From NCBI GenBank assembly GCA_948567375.1, contig OX419759.1, positions 22,226,744 to 22,290,743 of the forward strand: DNA of 64,000 nucleotides. Reading direction: 5' to 3'. Numbering within the stretch: the first letter of the stretch is position 1; every line of letters begins with the position of its first letter. The position numbers and the translations under genes were made by a program. The notes under the pieces are model-generated. The model did no database searches and was not told where the DNA came from. It saw only the letters and a program-made list of their open reading frames with translations. Source of the stretch: Lunularia cruciata (Eukaryota > Streptophyta > Marchantiopsida > Lunulariales > Lunulariaceae). This document shows positions 47,898-58,656 of this stretch, piece after piece.

Positions 47898-48696
47898 TAA
47901 CAGTTTTGAGATATGAAGAGGCAGATATGAAGGGGTGCATTGTCATTTTGGATTTGCAGGTTAGAAGAGTTGTTGTAGAACAATAAAGTTGTTAGAACTG
48001 TCAATTGCTTCACTACTTAAGAGTGGCATTTGCAGAGAAATATTTTTTAGTGCTCATAATTTCTGAGAATAGATAAAGCAAAGTGCTGTGAAGTAGTGCT
48101 CTTTGCTTGAGCTTGATTTCAAGTATCAACTTTGTGTCTATGTTTGTGAGTGTGTGGAGAAATTCAAAGTGCAAGTCAGTGTGCTTGTTGGATGTTGGAT
48201 TCCACAGCCTTGATCTTCATTCTATGTGTTTGATCCTGAGTGAAGTGCAATCGAAGCAATGCCTTGACAAATCTAAGAGGAATTGTAGTGTTGGTAGTAT
48301 TCTGCACGTGTGAGTGCAGTGCAAAGTTGATGTGAAGCAATTTCGATTGAGGAAGTTGTGCCTTCAGTGGAGGGGTGGAACACAATTCTGAGGTGAAGTT
48401 GTTTTGCAATGAAGTGCCATTTTCGGGAGAGCCTGAATCATCACAATCAAGATTGTTTGGAAAGAATTGATGGAGTTGTGATTAAGAAGTGTTAATTTGT
48501 GACAAGACTATGAATCAGTGCTTGTTACTCTCTTCTGGGTGTAGTTTCTACCCGAGAGATTAAAGACGCAACCAAGAAGAACTACATGTTACTGTTTGAC
48601 TTTGTATTTGACCAATTCTGACTCGTATCTTTGCGTGAACAAACTTTACTTACCCAATTACCGCAAAAGTGATATTTGTTGGGTTGTCACAAAGTT

Positions 48697-48897
48697 GCAT
48701 TTGAGATGGATGAGGCCTTATCGAGTTCTTCATCTTTATGAAAATGGGTCCATTCAACTTGCAGACCTGGAAGGCAATCCTTTAGCCACTCGAGTAAACA
48801 GGTGGAGAGTTTGGAGATATTGGACCATAGATTCAAAAGTCTCTAAGACACCCAAAGTCTATGTTTGCGAGGACGCTCACATTTGAGGGAGAGTGTA
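48697..48897 (+). pseudogene. Integrase C-terminus and polypurine tract of the giant element
   Basis: The frame reads KLHLRWMRPYRVLHLYENGS, then IQLADLEGNPLATRVNRWR and ends DAHI followed by TGA. This continues the integrase frame broken by solo LTR B. The stretch TTTGAGGGAGAGTGTA at 48882-48897 is the purine tract just before the right LTR. Confidence 0.82.
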
Positions 48898-51800
48898 TGT
48901 GGTACCCACATTTTTTGTTTTTTTTAATATGGAAGAAGAAGTGTATAGAGAAGTCGGATTGCGCCTTAATGGCCAAAGAAGGCAAAGAAAAGAGTCTTCA
49001 AGAGGAAACCCAAGGTAACGTGGCTTTGGGTCATAAGGCAAAGTACTTAGAATTGCCCTGACAATGTACAACCTGAAGTAAGGAGTCTTTGTATCGGGGG
49101 TGCTCAACTCAAGGCAAGGACAATGTAACAACTTTCCTTTGGGGCGAGAGATTCAAGAAGGGACCATTCAAAAATAGCGGTCATACGCGTGAAGGACACT
49201 TGACAATGACAAGAGCATGCAAGAGGTGTGATTTCTTGGTAGAAACTCAAATTGAAGAGAGATGAAGAAGGCACGACTCTATAAAAATTGGGCTAAAGAC
49301 GAAGTGATGACAAGCAATTTTTCCTTGCCATTAAGAAGTCATCCTACAGGATATCGTGGGAAAGGAAGTAGAATTGAAGACACGTTGGTGTGTAGAGGAG
49401 AATTCAAGAGAGCTAATCCGGGAATCAGTAGGAAGAATAGTCCCCAGCCTAGAGAGAAAGAGAGAAAGATGGGAAGAGGGAAGAAAAACTCTGAATTCTC
49501 AATGAGAAATCTTGCGATTTGGAGGTTAGATGTGATTGCAAGAATTGAAATCTTGAGCAGACTTTGGATCACATTCTTGGCGTGGAACTAGAATGTAAGC
49601 TTTCCAAGGTTCATGACTGAGATAATCAAGAGTAGATGTCTTGATGGCCCTAAAGAAGAGGTAAAGAGAGGTAATCTAGCTCGTTGGACGGAGTCGGATT
49701 GGAGGTTAGTACTCGGAAGAGAAGCATGCGCGGAGCATGGTACCACGTTCTTGGGGAAGGGAGAAGTAGCAGAAGAGACCCAAGAGGTGAGAGATGCTTT
49801 CTCTTTGAAGCGCACAAAGAATGGATACAAAGTAGAGAGTTACAAGGATCCTATCAAGCAATGGATCGTGAGTGCTCTAAAGGCAATCTTGAAGCTAGAG
49901 AGAACAACTTATGTGATGAAGCACCAAGTGGTGTTTTTCCATAAGATGTTTGCAAGAGAGTTGATTAATTGGGCAAAGTGTTTTCATGGGCAAACAAGAT
50001 AGATGGTGTGGAATTTGAGGAATAAATCACCTCCGCATTACATTGTGCCGTTTGCAGCTCATTTCTATCTAGGGCTGAACTTGCTCAATGCAGTAAAGCG
50101 CAACAAGATGGTGTCTCATTTCCATCCCAACTTAAGAAACAATGTTGATGCGGAGGAATAGCAATACATTCTTCAGATCAAGAGCAGCGATGAGTACTCC
50201 AAAGTCAAAGAAGAGGAGTTGACAAGGAGAAGGAGAAGATGTTGAGAAAGTAAGACCTTGGAAGACTAGAAGAGTAAACCTGAGGGAAGATATGGTGGTA
50301 AACGCATCATCAGAGGAAGAATTGGAAGGCAAAGCTGACTGCAAGTCCAAAGACTTGGAAAGAGATGAAGAACCCGAGCTCACATTGCAGAGTGGAGACA
50401 CAAGTAGTGACAACGATGATGGAGGAGAGATGACATCCGTACCCCAGGAAGAGAAAGCCAAGATGGAGATGGAGAAGAAAGGTAACTTGAAGTTGGAAGA
50501 CAAAGTGCCAGAGCAGGAAGAAAGGAAAGTTACCATTCAATGAGGAGTTTGTTCCAAGCAAAAAGCAAAGTGTGAAGTGGGGCCGAGTAAGGTAAAAGAA
50601 GAGGAGAATGCAAGTTCAGGGAGTGAAGCATCCATTCCTATACGGCGATTGTGACTCAGAAGGTGAGTGTCAAGTGAAGAAGAGCTAAAGAAGGAGATCA
50701 CTCCCCGCAAGTTGAGGTAACTCCGAGTGAAGGAGTGGAGTACATGCGGGAGGTTGTGTGCCCCTTATTGGTGAAGTTAGAACACAAGAAGAAGGAGATG
50801 TAGTCAAAGTGTCCGGAGGTGAAGACTGTGTTGCAAGTGTTAGCCCGATTAGAAGAAGAGAACTCAGAATTGAAGAAGAGTATAATCCGAGGTGAGGAGG
50901 AAAGGGAAATACTACGAGTAGATGCAGTAGTACAAAATCAAATGATTGAGAATTTGAGGAGAGAAGCAAGGAATTGGGAGGAGCTGATAGCGCAAAGTGT
51001 TATAGCAAGGGAAAGACAAATTGCTGAATATGAAATCTTGAAGCAGTAGTTTGCTAATTCAAGACTAGAAATTATCCATGCTATGGCAAGAGTAGCAGAG
51101 AAAGAACAAGAGCTCGATAGGGTGATGGAGAGTGTAGAGGAGAAGAAGCAGCTGTGGCAAAGAGAGTTGACAGTGCGGTTTAGAGAAGAAGAAGGTTGAG
51201 AGAGTTACTTCGCAATCAGGAGGAGAAGATTGTGCAAAAGGAGAAAGAGAAGGAGGCTATGAAAGCCGAGTTTGAAGCAGAGTTGGCAATGTACCAAGAA
51301 GATTGGCTTGCAGATCGAGAATGGGAAAGGAAAATGAGATTGGAGCCATTAAAAGAGATCATGATCAAGATGAATGCGATGTTGAGTCCAGAGGCCACTG
51401 TGTGCATCAAAGAGACGAGGCTGCACGAGTTGAAGTTGTTGGTGCAAGAGATGAGGAGGAGACATGCAAAGGACAAAGACTTGAATGCTTTGTTGATCAG
51501 TCTAAGAACTCGTGTAGATAGGAAGATATTGGAAGTAGAAGACAATATCACGATTAGATAAGACTAAGTGAAATTAGAGATAGATAAACTTTAGAAGGAT
51601 GTCAGAGAAAAACCCAAAGTAGATGAGGTAGGAGTGTAGATGTCTTCAAAGTTACCATTAGAGACATTAGAGAAGAGTGGGTTGGGAGATAAGGAGTTAG
51701 ATAGATTACCCACTAGTGGAATTTCAGATCAGGAAAGTGAACTGTTAGATTTGGTAGAGGAATTAGGAGTTGTGAAACCCAAGGATAGAGTAGTTAGTGG

Positions 51801-52651
51801 GTGAAGTTACTTCGGGATTGGGTTTGAAAGCCGAGGAAGAAGTAGACCTCGGATTGGATTAGTAACAGAATTGAGATTTGAAGAGGCAGACATGAAGAGG
51901 TGCATTGTCATTTTGGATCTGCAGGTTTGTAGAGTTGTTAGGAAATGGTATTTTTGTTAGAACTGTCGATTGCTTCACTATTTAAGAGTGGCATTTGCAG
52001 TATTATGTTGTTCAATGCTAATAATTTTTGAGAATAGATAAAGCAAAGTGTTGTGAAGTAATGCTCATCTCTTGAGCTTGATTCTAAGTATCAACTTTGT
52101 GTTTTTGTTTATGAGTGTGTGGAGAAATTTGAAGTGCAAGTCAGTGTGTTTGTTGGATGTTGGATTCCGTAGCCTTGGTCTTCATTATGTGTGTTTGATC
52201 TTGAGTGAAGTGCAATCAAAGCAATGCCTTGACAGATCTGAGAGGAATTGTAGTGTTGGTAGTATTCTGCATTTGTGAGTGCAGCGCAAAGTTGATGTGA
52301 AGCAATTTTGATCGAGAAAGTTGTGCCTTCAGTGGAGGGGTAGAACACAATTTTGAGGCAAAGTCATTTTGCAATGAAGTGCCATTTTTGGGAGAGCCTG
52401 AATAATCACAATCAAGATTGTTTGGATTGAAGGTGTTGTGACTAAAGAGTGTGAATTCGTGACAAGACTGCAAATCAATGCTTGTTACTCTCTTCTGGGT
52501 GTGGTTTCTACCTGAGAGATTAAAGAAGAACTCAAGAAGAACTAGATGTTACTGTTTGACTTTGTATTTGGACATTTTTTACTCGTATCTCTACGGGAAC
52601 AAACTTTACTTACCCGATTACCGCAAAAGTGATATTTGCCGGGTTGTCACA
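48898..52651 (+). repeat. Right LTR (copy C) of the giant element, 3,754 bp
   Basis: It begins TGTGGTACCCACA after the polypurine tract and ends GGGTTGTCACA at 52651, followed by the target duplication TATGA. It includes the TATAAAA motif at 49280-49286 and the embedded reading frame. Confidence 0.93.
49308..51862 (+). pseudogene. LTR-embedded coiled-coil protein gene, copy C
   Basis: Begins MTSNFSLPLRSHP at 49308 and ends GLD-stop at 51862. Layout is as in copy B. Private stops include one in FLAWN-stop-NVSF (near 49591), one after HGQTR near 50002, AEE-stop-QYIL near 50160, LKQ-stop-FANS near 51048 and one after NITIR near 51560. The stretches KKQLWQREL, MYQEDWLAD and LVQEMRRR, interrupted in copy A or B, are open here. 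The 51196-51559 stretch is a clean coiled-coil frame. Confidence 0.75.
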
Positions 52652-52656
52652 TATGA

Positions 52657-53905
52657 TAAACAAAAGATGCTTTGGATGTCTCCTCACTATCAATTCAGAA
52701 AGCAATTCTACGTCACCAAGCTTCCATTAGTCCACTCTCCATACAAAGAAGACAAGAAATTGTGGCATGTAATGTGCAATTTCAAGTCTTTGGATAGCAA
52801 TTAGATACAACTCCTCAATCCTTGCTCTTTGCACTTTGCTTTTGATTCTCTTATACACCCCTACTTTGAACTTGAACCCTAGATTTGCATGGAGCTTTGT
52901 TTGAGTCTCAAGAGTAGAATGTTTTTCTTAGCCTTTGAACAAGTTAGCATTGTTATATTTACTCTTTGAATGATAACGAGGGACTTATTCAAGTAAGTTG
53001 AAGCTCATTGTTTATCAATTTGCCTATGCACCTTTGTAGTTAATGTGAGATATGATCATGTGTTGATGTATGCAGTTTATGCCAAAGCCAATAAGGACGT
53101 GAAGGAACTACATATCAGAGTGAAGTTATTGCCTTGGATATAGATGTTTACTTTTGTTTCTTGATTTGTGAAGTACTATCATATCCCTTTTCTAATGCTA
53201 GAGTACATTGTTTTCATGTTGTAAGCTTTTCAAGCATGTAATGAGTTGCTAGAGTGAGCACATGGGATAATTGAATCATCAAATTAATAATATGTAATCA
53301 ACCAGCCAAGTAATTTGTAATGGTTAGAGAGAGGTAGAAAAATTTTCAAGGAGAAAAGTTGTGATAGAATACATAAATAATATGCATTTTGTAATATGCA
53401 ATCATGATAGATTGCAAGAAAAATCCAATGATATAAATTAGTTATCATGATTGTCTTTGGTACCTTGCAGGATACATCTTTCTATTTGTTCTATTTGTAT
53501 CCCAAGATATTCTATTTGATAGTTTGTTAAATGTTGTCTTTTGGTATATTGCAATTTGCATCTTTCTACTTGTTATACTTTTGTATCCCAAGATATTCTA
53601 TTTGATAGTTTGTTAAATGTTTGTGTGAAGCTTTGCTTGAGTCTTAGGAGTAGAAATGTTTTCCCTAGCCTAAAAAAGTTAAAATCATTATATTTATGCT
53701 TTGAAAGATAACAAGGGATTGATTCCGGTAAGTTGAAGCTCACAATTTATCAATTTGCCTATGTAGCTTTGAAGTTAATGTGAGATATGATAATATGTTG
53801 ATTTATGTAGTTCATTCCAAAGCCAATATAGATGTGAAAGAACTACATATTGAAAGTGAAGTTATTACTTTGGATATAGATATTGAGTTGCATTTCTTTA
53901 TTTGG
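52657..53905. repeat. Flanking sequence with an internal duplication of about 250 bp
   Basis: About 52890-53150 and 53626-53885 are diverged direct copies; both contain GTAAGTTGAAGCTCA, TATCAATTTGCCTATG, GTTAATGTGAGATATGAT and GAACTACATAT. Between them a second pair repeats TATCCCAAGATATTCTATTT at about 53500 and 53590. The first 150 bp after the element (52657-52804) are an open frame ending KSLDSN-stop. Confidence 0.7.
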
Positions 53906-54331
53906 TGTAAAAATATGGAGTTTAGTGATGAAGTTAGTCGGGCTTACAAAGTAGCACATAAGACAAAGTAGCCTAGGATATTCCATAAGTATCTAGAAAG
54001 CTTCTTGGGAAGCTTCTTGGATAGCTTAGCTTGCATCTCAAGTAAGTAGCTTCTAGAAGGGAAGCTTCTAGAAGCCTCCAACTAGCTTAGCTTGCACGCC
54101 AAGTAGGCGGCTTCTAGAAGGAAGTTTCTTGAGAAGCTTCCTAGTTAACTTGGCTTGCACTCTAAGAAAGCGGCTTGAGGAAGCTTCTTGGGAAGCTTCT
54201 CAAGGGCCTTGTATACTACCTATAAATACCAAAGCCAAAGCTCATGCTAGGTATTCGGAGTTATCCCACATTCAAGTGTCCAATGTGAGTTTCCATTCTC
54301 CTATTTCTCTCCTTGGTCTCAGTCTTTTACA
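53906..54331 (+). repeat. 5' LTR of the truncated chromovirus
   Basis: 426 bp, TGTAAAAATATGGAG ... CAGTCTTTTACA. It has the same arrangement of GAAGCTTC/TTCTAGAAG motifs followed by CTATAAATACC (near 54221), matching the LTR at 20583-21005 in reverse orientation. Confidence 0.9.
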
Positions 54332-54600
54332 TTGGTATCAAAGCAAGAATGGGAAGGATGGAATTTATGGACCACCAAATCCACTTCCGCCAAGGCATTG
54401 GGATTTCATGTCCAGATATTACCCAAGCACCGCTTCACACAATTCATCACCTCACGCTTTGGGCAGGATTTTTTACATATGATCACCGTGTCTGAGGAAC
54501 CCTTGATTCTTCTAGTTGTCACTTATGGAGAAAGGTGGACGTGCTGTATCTATGTGTTAATCAATTAGATAAATTGGGAGTAGTAGGATAGAGTAGTAGC

Positions 54601-55500
54601 TATGGTGGTAATACCGGACATTATCCTTCCAATGCAGCAACAAATCGAGCACCTTACTCGATTGTTGGATGAACAAGACCAACAACAACGAGAACATATA
54701 AAGAGCGCCAGTCTAAGATGGAGAAGATTGTATTCCATTTCCAAAACCCAAGTTTTTTGAAGGCAAGAATCTTTTGGGCACAATGGAGAATTTTGTGTTT
54801 GATTGTGAATGTTACTTTGAAGCCACCAATCTTCAAGATGAACTGAAACAGATTCTCTTGGCTTCTAGCCAATTGGATGGTGTGGCAAAACTTTGGTGGC
54901 AATTTTAAGTAGAGCAAGCTGAACGATAGATTGTTGCACCAATCTTGACATGGATAGAATTCAAGGATACAATACTTGGTTGATTTCAAACTATAAATGC
55001 CACTTGAGCTGCACAAGATAAATTGGCTGAGTTGAAGCAAATTGGCTCAATAATAGGCTACATCACACAATTTTAGAACATCATCATGCAAATTCTAGAT
55101 TATACAAGAAGGAGAAGTTCTGGATCGGTTTTTGCGGGGATTGAAGTCACAAACCAAATTGGAGGTGACCATGCAAGAACCAACAAAACATAGAAGAAGC
55201 CATGCAATTGGCTGAGTGCTTTGATTCCTTGGTTGCAACAACTTGGTCTCGACCTTGACTTACACCAAGCTAACCAGTATAATACGCACGGGTGGAAGAA
55301 CCAACACCAATGGAGATTGATGCTATCCAACGGAGGCCACTTGGTGCAGCAGATAGAGAAAGATTGTGATAAAATGGTGGTTGTTTTTATTGTTGCCAAG
55401 TTGGATATCATATTGCTGAATGTCCACTTAGGAATGGGCGACCTTGACAAGTTGCCCAGGGGAGTTTGTAGAACCGTATGATCAGAGAAACAAAGAATCC
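54601..55500 (+). pseudogene. Decayed gag of the truncated chromovirus
   Basis: Fragments match the intact gag at 19412-20311: the start region VIPDIILPMQQQIEHLTRLL, FVFDCECYFEATNLQDE, LASSQLDGVAKLWW, and a zinc-knuckle remnant. Many stops occur, including TAA after WWQF and several TGA/TAG in place of Trp, Arg and Gln codons. The CCCAATAGG at the gag end is conserved. Confidence 0.82.
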
Positions 55501-55539
55501 CAATAGGGGATTTTGAGCCACCTACTTGGAGCTTGATAA

Positions 55540-56240
55540 GTTCCAATGGGATTGAAGGGTCGACCTATGAAAGTTTGCTTCACTTGCAAGGTACAATATC
55601 TAATCGAGGTTGTAGGATTTTGGTTGATTCTGGAAGTTCAAAGAATTGCATGTTTTGCAAGTAGCAAAGGAATTGTGTATTCCTATCAAGCTAGTGATTG
55701 GAAGTAGTTTGATGATAGCAGATGGAAGAAAGGGTTCTACATTCCACACCTCACATCCTGTTATTTTCAAGATTGAGAAGGAGTATTTGGAGTGTATGAG
55801 GTTTGTAGTGGCACCTCTACACTATGATATCATTCTGGGTCTACCTTGGCTTGAACATCATAAGGTTTAATTTGATTGGACTTGACGCCAAATTCAAGTA
55901 CAACACCAAGGTAGGAATTTCCGATTAGGTTGTCTGGCACCTCAGAGTAAGACACCTAAGAATAGTCAGTCCCAAGATGGAAAGTTTTTCAAGAAGGTAA
56001 CCATAGAGAAAACCTTGAAAGGAGTGGAGTCCCAAGATGAGAAGTTTGCCAAGAAGGCAACCATGGAGCAAGCTTGGAAGAGAGATGAGTCCTTGGAAGG
56101 GAAGTTGGTTAGTAAAGCAACCATGGAGCAAGCTTTGGAGGAAGATAAGTTTGTATTTGTGGTGTAGATCAAGCCGATTGCACAAGAACAATCGGAGGAG
56201 GGCCAAGAGCCTCATCAAGCAATGGTTGATTGAATAGTTC
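55540..56240 (+). pseudogene. Decayed protease region of the truncated chromovirus
   Basis: ILVDSGSS near 55618 keeps the DSG triad, but the frame is then lost before LQVAKELCIPIKLVIGSS and recovered in ILGLPWLEHHKV. The linker repeats (DGKFFKKVTIEK, DEKFAKKATMEQA, LEGKLVSKATMEQA) correspond to those at 18745-18951. Confidence 0.8.
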
Positions 56241-56254
56241 AAAAGTTTGCAGAC

Positions 56255-56975
56255 GTGTTTCCGGATGATCTGCCAAAGGGATTACCCTCCAATCGAGGTA
56301 TGCCCTTCAAGATCAAGTTATTCCCAAGGAGTACTCCAATGAGTAGACCAATCTATCGGCTCTTACTAAAGGAGTTGGAGGAGTTGCAAAAAACACTTAT
56401 AGAGTTGTTGGAGAGGGACTTCATACAACATAGTACCTCTCCTTGGGGAGCACCGGTACTATTTGTTCCAAAGAAGGATGGAGGACTTTGTTTTTGTGTT
56501 GATTATCGAGGGCTCAATAAGCAAACCGTGAAGAATGCATATCTCTTGCCTCAGATTGATGACTTGCTTGATCAACTAAGTGGAGCATGCTACTTTTCCA
56601 AGTTGGATCTTTGTAGTGGCTATTGGCAAATTTTTATTGATAGAGAAGATGTGCAAAAGACTACCTTTTGTACAAGGTATGGGCATTTTGAGTGGAGATT
56701 TCTATCTTTCGGACTCACTAATGCCCTAGCAGTCTTCATGGATCAGATGCATCAGGTGTTGGATGGACTATTGGATTAGTCCGTGGTGGTGTTCTTTGAT
56801 GATATCTTAATTTTCAATAAGATAGAGGTAGAACATGTGAATCATGTGTGAGAAGTCCTAAGACAACTACGACAATGGAAATTTTACTGCAAGAAGTCAA
56901 AGTGTGCCTTTTGGTAGAAAGAGGTTACCTTCTTGGGTCATAAGATCTCATTAGAGGGGATCAAGATGGAAGAAG
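56255..56975 (+). pseudogene. Truncated reverse transcriptase of the second chromovirus
   Basis: The plus strand has [49 protein letters not shown] and, after a TAG at 56777-56779, VVVFFDDILI with the catalytic Asp pair. It ends in [12 protein letters not shown]-like sequence and breaks at about 56975. Unlike the copy at 18489, the codon after FI is an open CAA here. Confidence 0.85.
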
Positions 56976-57640
56976 AGAAAATCAAGGCCAAAGAAGAAGG
57001 CAAAAGCTCCAATGTCAATGGGGGTGGTGGATGCCAAGCCCGCACCATGGGAGGCTTGTGAATATGCCTCCAAGATTGATGTGAGAGTGAATGGTCACAA
57101 CATCAAGGATGCATTGGTTGATGGAGGATCAGTAGTGAATGCCATGTCAGAAAGGTTGATGAAGACGTTGGGTATGATACCCTCAAGACCTTCAACATTT
57201 GTGGTGAGCATGACAAACAAGCAACAAGTTCGACGAGTAGGGGTGATGTATAAAGTGGTAGTTTCAGTTATGGGAGTTTAAAATCTCATGAATTTCCAAG
57301 TCTTGAAGGATTCAAGCTATGACTTACTTCTTGGGAGGCCATGGTTGAGAGCAACACGCACAACTGATTGATGGCACAAAGGTTACTTGAGGATTGGGCC
57401 ATCAAACCATAGAGTCAGTTCCTGTGACTAATACCACCAACACTTCACATTTAGATACACCATCTTCTGATTATTGGGAATCAGATTCTGAAGAAGGAGC
57501 TTCAGGTGTGGACACAAGCATGGAAGAGGAGACTTCCACGGAGGAGGATGAATCTGAATCTGATTCAGATGTGTATCTCAGGCTTAGGTGCAAGGATAGC
57601 CCATGTGAAGGAATCCTTGACTTAGTGGTTGGGTCAAGAT
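56976..57640 (+). pseudogene. Protease fragment of a third gypsy family
   Basis: Begins abruptly at the break in the chromovirus. It encodes APWEACEYASKIDVRVNGHN, then ALVDGGSVVNAMSERLM (DGG instead of DSG), then after a stop YDLLLGRPWLRATRTTD. An acidic tail rich in Ser/Glu/Asp follows to a stop at 57642. The first bases (AAGCTCCAATGTCAATGGGG) resemble the final bases of the window, so the two belong to the same family's gag-protease junction. Confidence 0.75.
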
Positions 57641-58020
57641 AAGATCACATGTTAGTGGAATATGCCCATGTGAATGGATATTCTTTTCTACTTTTTGACT
57701 TTACTTGAATTTTAGCCTAGTAACTTGAGTTACTCCAATAATTAGTAACTTTGGTATGTAACTATTTCACAAGTATATAAACAAGGGGTGAGGAAGTACT
57801 CATCATCCTTTCATTAAAAACTATCTCTCTCTCATTGAGTTCTCTAGTGAGCAATGTCTTGAGTCTTGGAGTGTTAGCCTTGGACGAGTATGATGGAGTT
57901 GGGGTTCCTTGCATTCTTAGTCCATGGTGCGCTACCATAATAGCCATCATAGGTTCATCCTGAGTGAGAGACAGAGACCCAACCACTTAGTCAAGGATTC
58001 CTTCACATGGGCTATCCTTG
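57591..58020. repeat. LTR segment flanked by 44-bp inverted repeats
   Basis: 57591-57634 (CAAGGATAGCCCATGTGAAGG...) and 57977-58020 are reverse complements with about one mismatch. They bracket an LTR-like segment with a TATA motif (GTATATAAAC near 57773) and the start of transcript-like sequence. Confidence 0.82.
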
Positions 58021-58656
58021 GACTATAGAAGAATCCAAAACAAAAAGGCTTGCGGGCCCAGGAGTTCTCAACTCTTTCCTCAAAGCCAAACACCTAGGAA
58101 TAATACCAAGTCAAAACACAAGAATCCAAAATAGTAGTGCTCATCTTTTCCACCTCCTCTAAAGTAAGGTCCCCTCTATCTTAGCTATGACTAGCTCTAG
58201 CTTATCATGACTAATGTAGAACCATCCTTTATCTCTATATAAATAATATCTCTCAAGTACTTGTAATACCAAACTAAATATCACAATACCACACACATGA
58301 GCAAATAGGAGCTAGAGGTCAAGATAAGATCACATGCTTAGTGGAATATGCCCATGTGGATGGATATTCCTTTACATTTTTTGACTTTATTTGAATTTTA
58401 GCTTAGTAACTTGAATTACTCTAATAATTAGTAACTTTGGTGTGTAACTATTTTACAAGCATATAAACTAGGAGTGAGGAGGTACTCATCATCCTTTCAT
58501 TTGCAACTATCTCTCTCTCATTGAGTTCTCTAGTGAGCAATGTCTTGAGTCTTGGAGTGTTAGCCTTGGAGGAGTATGATAGAGTTGGAGTTCTTTGCCT
58601 TCTTAGTCCATGATGTGTAACCATAATAGTCATCAGAGGTTCATCTTAAGTGAGAG
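57633..58656 (+). repeat. Duplicated LTR segments of the third gypsy family
   Basis: 57633-57970 and 58319-58656 are direct copies (TCAAGATAAGATCACATG, GCCCATGTG.ATGGATATTC, ATATAAAC.AGG.GTGAGG.GTACTCATC). Between them, 57977-58304 is the inverted form of 61223-61556. The arrangement is a rearranged LTR rather than a clean element; no target duplication was found. Confidence 0.75.

Larger units (their letters stand above)
44910..48691 (+). mobile_element. Nested solo LTR (copy B) of the giant-LTR family, 3,782 bp
   Basis: It starts TGTGGTACCCACATTTTTTG and ends GGGTTGTCACA, and is flanked by AAGTT at 44905-44909 and 48692-48696, a 5-bp target duplication. No primer site, gag or pol follows it, so it is a solo LTR left after recombination between the ends of another insertion of the same family. 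The host integrase frame resumes directly after the right AAGTT. Confidence 0.93.
35425..52651 (+). mobile_element. Giant-LTR Ty3/gypsy retrotransposon (Athila/Tat-like) with ORF-bearing LTRs
   Basis: The 17,227-bp insertion is bounded by the target duplication TATGA at 35420-35424 and 52652-52656. LTRs: 35425-39112 and 48898-52651, both TGTGGTAC...TCACA. The primer-binding site follows the left LTR at 39120-39137 and a purine tract precedes the right one. Between them, in order: gag with zinc knuckles, DSG protease, reverse transcriptase/RNase H and integrase without a chromodomain. The FIDDFFVFG polymerase box and TGGCGCCGTTGCCG primer site are what I recall for Athila/Tat-type elements. 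A third LTR copy (44910-48691) is nested inside integrase, so the original element was about 13.4 kb. Many stops and frameshifts make it inactive. Confidence 0.93.
53906..56975 (+). mobile_element. Second chromovirus of the heat-shock-element family, 3'-truncated
   Basis: Same family as 15426-21005 but on the plus strand. The 5' LTR is 53906-54331, the primer site TTGGTATCAAAGCA follows, then decayed gag, protease and reverse transcriptase. Similarity stops abruptly at about 56975, in the polymerase after [17 protein letters not shown], and a different gypsy sequence begins. No integrase, chromodomain or 3' LTR is present in the window. It is more decayed than the first copy. Confidence 0.9.

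Noticed and set aside
35425-52651. Three tandem elements instead of one element with a nested solo LTR
   Set aside because: TATGA flanks the outer pair, AAGTT flanks the middle copy, only the left LTR is followed by a primer site, and the integrase frame continues across the middle copy.
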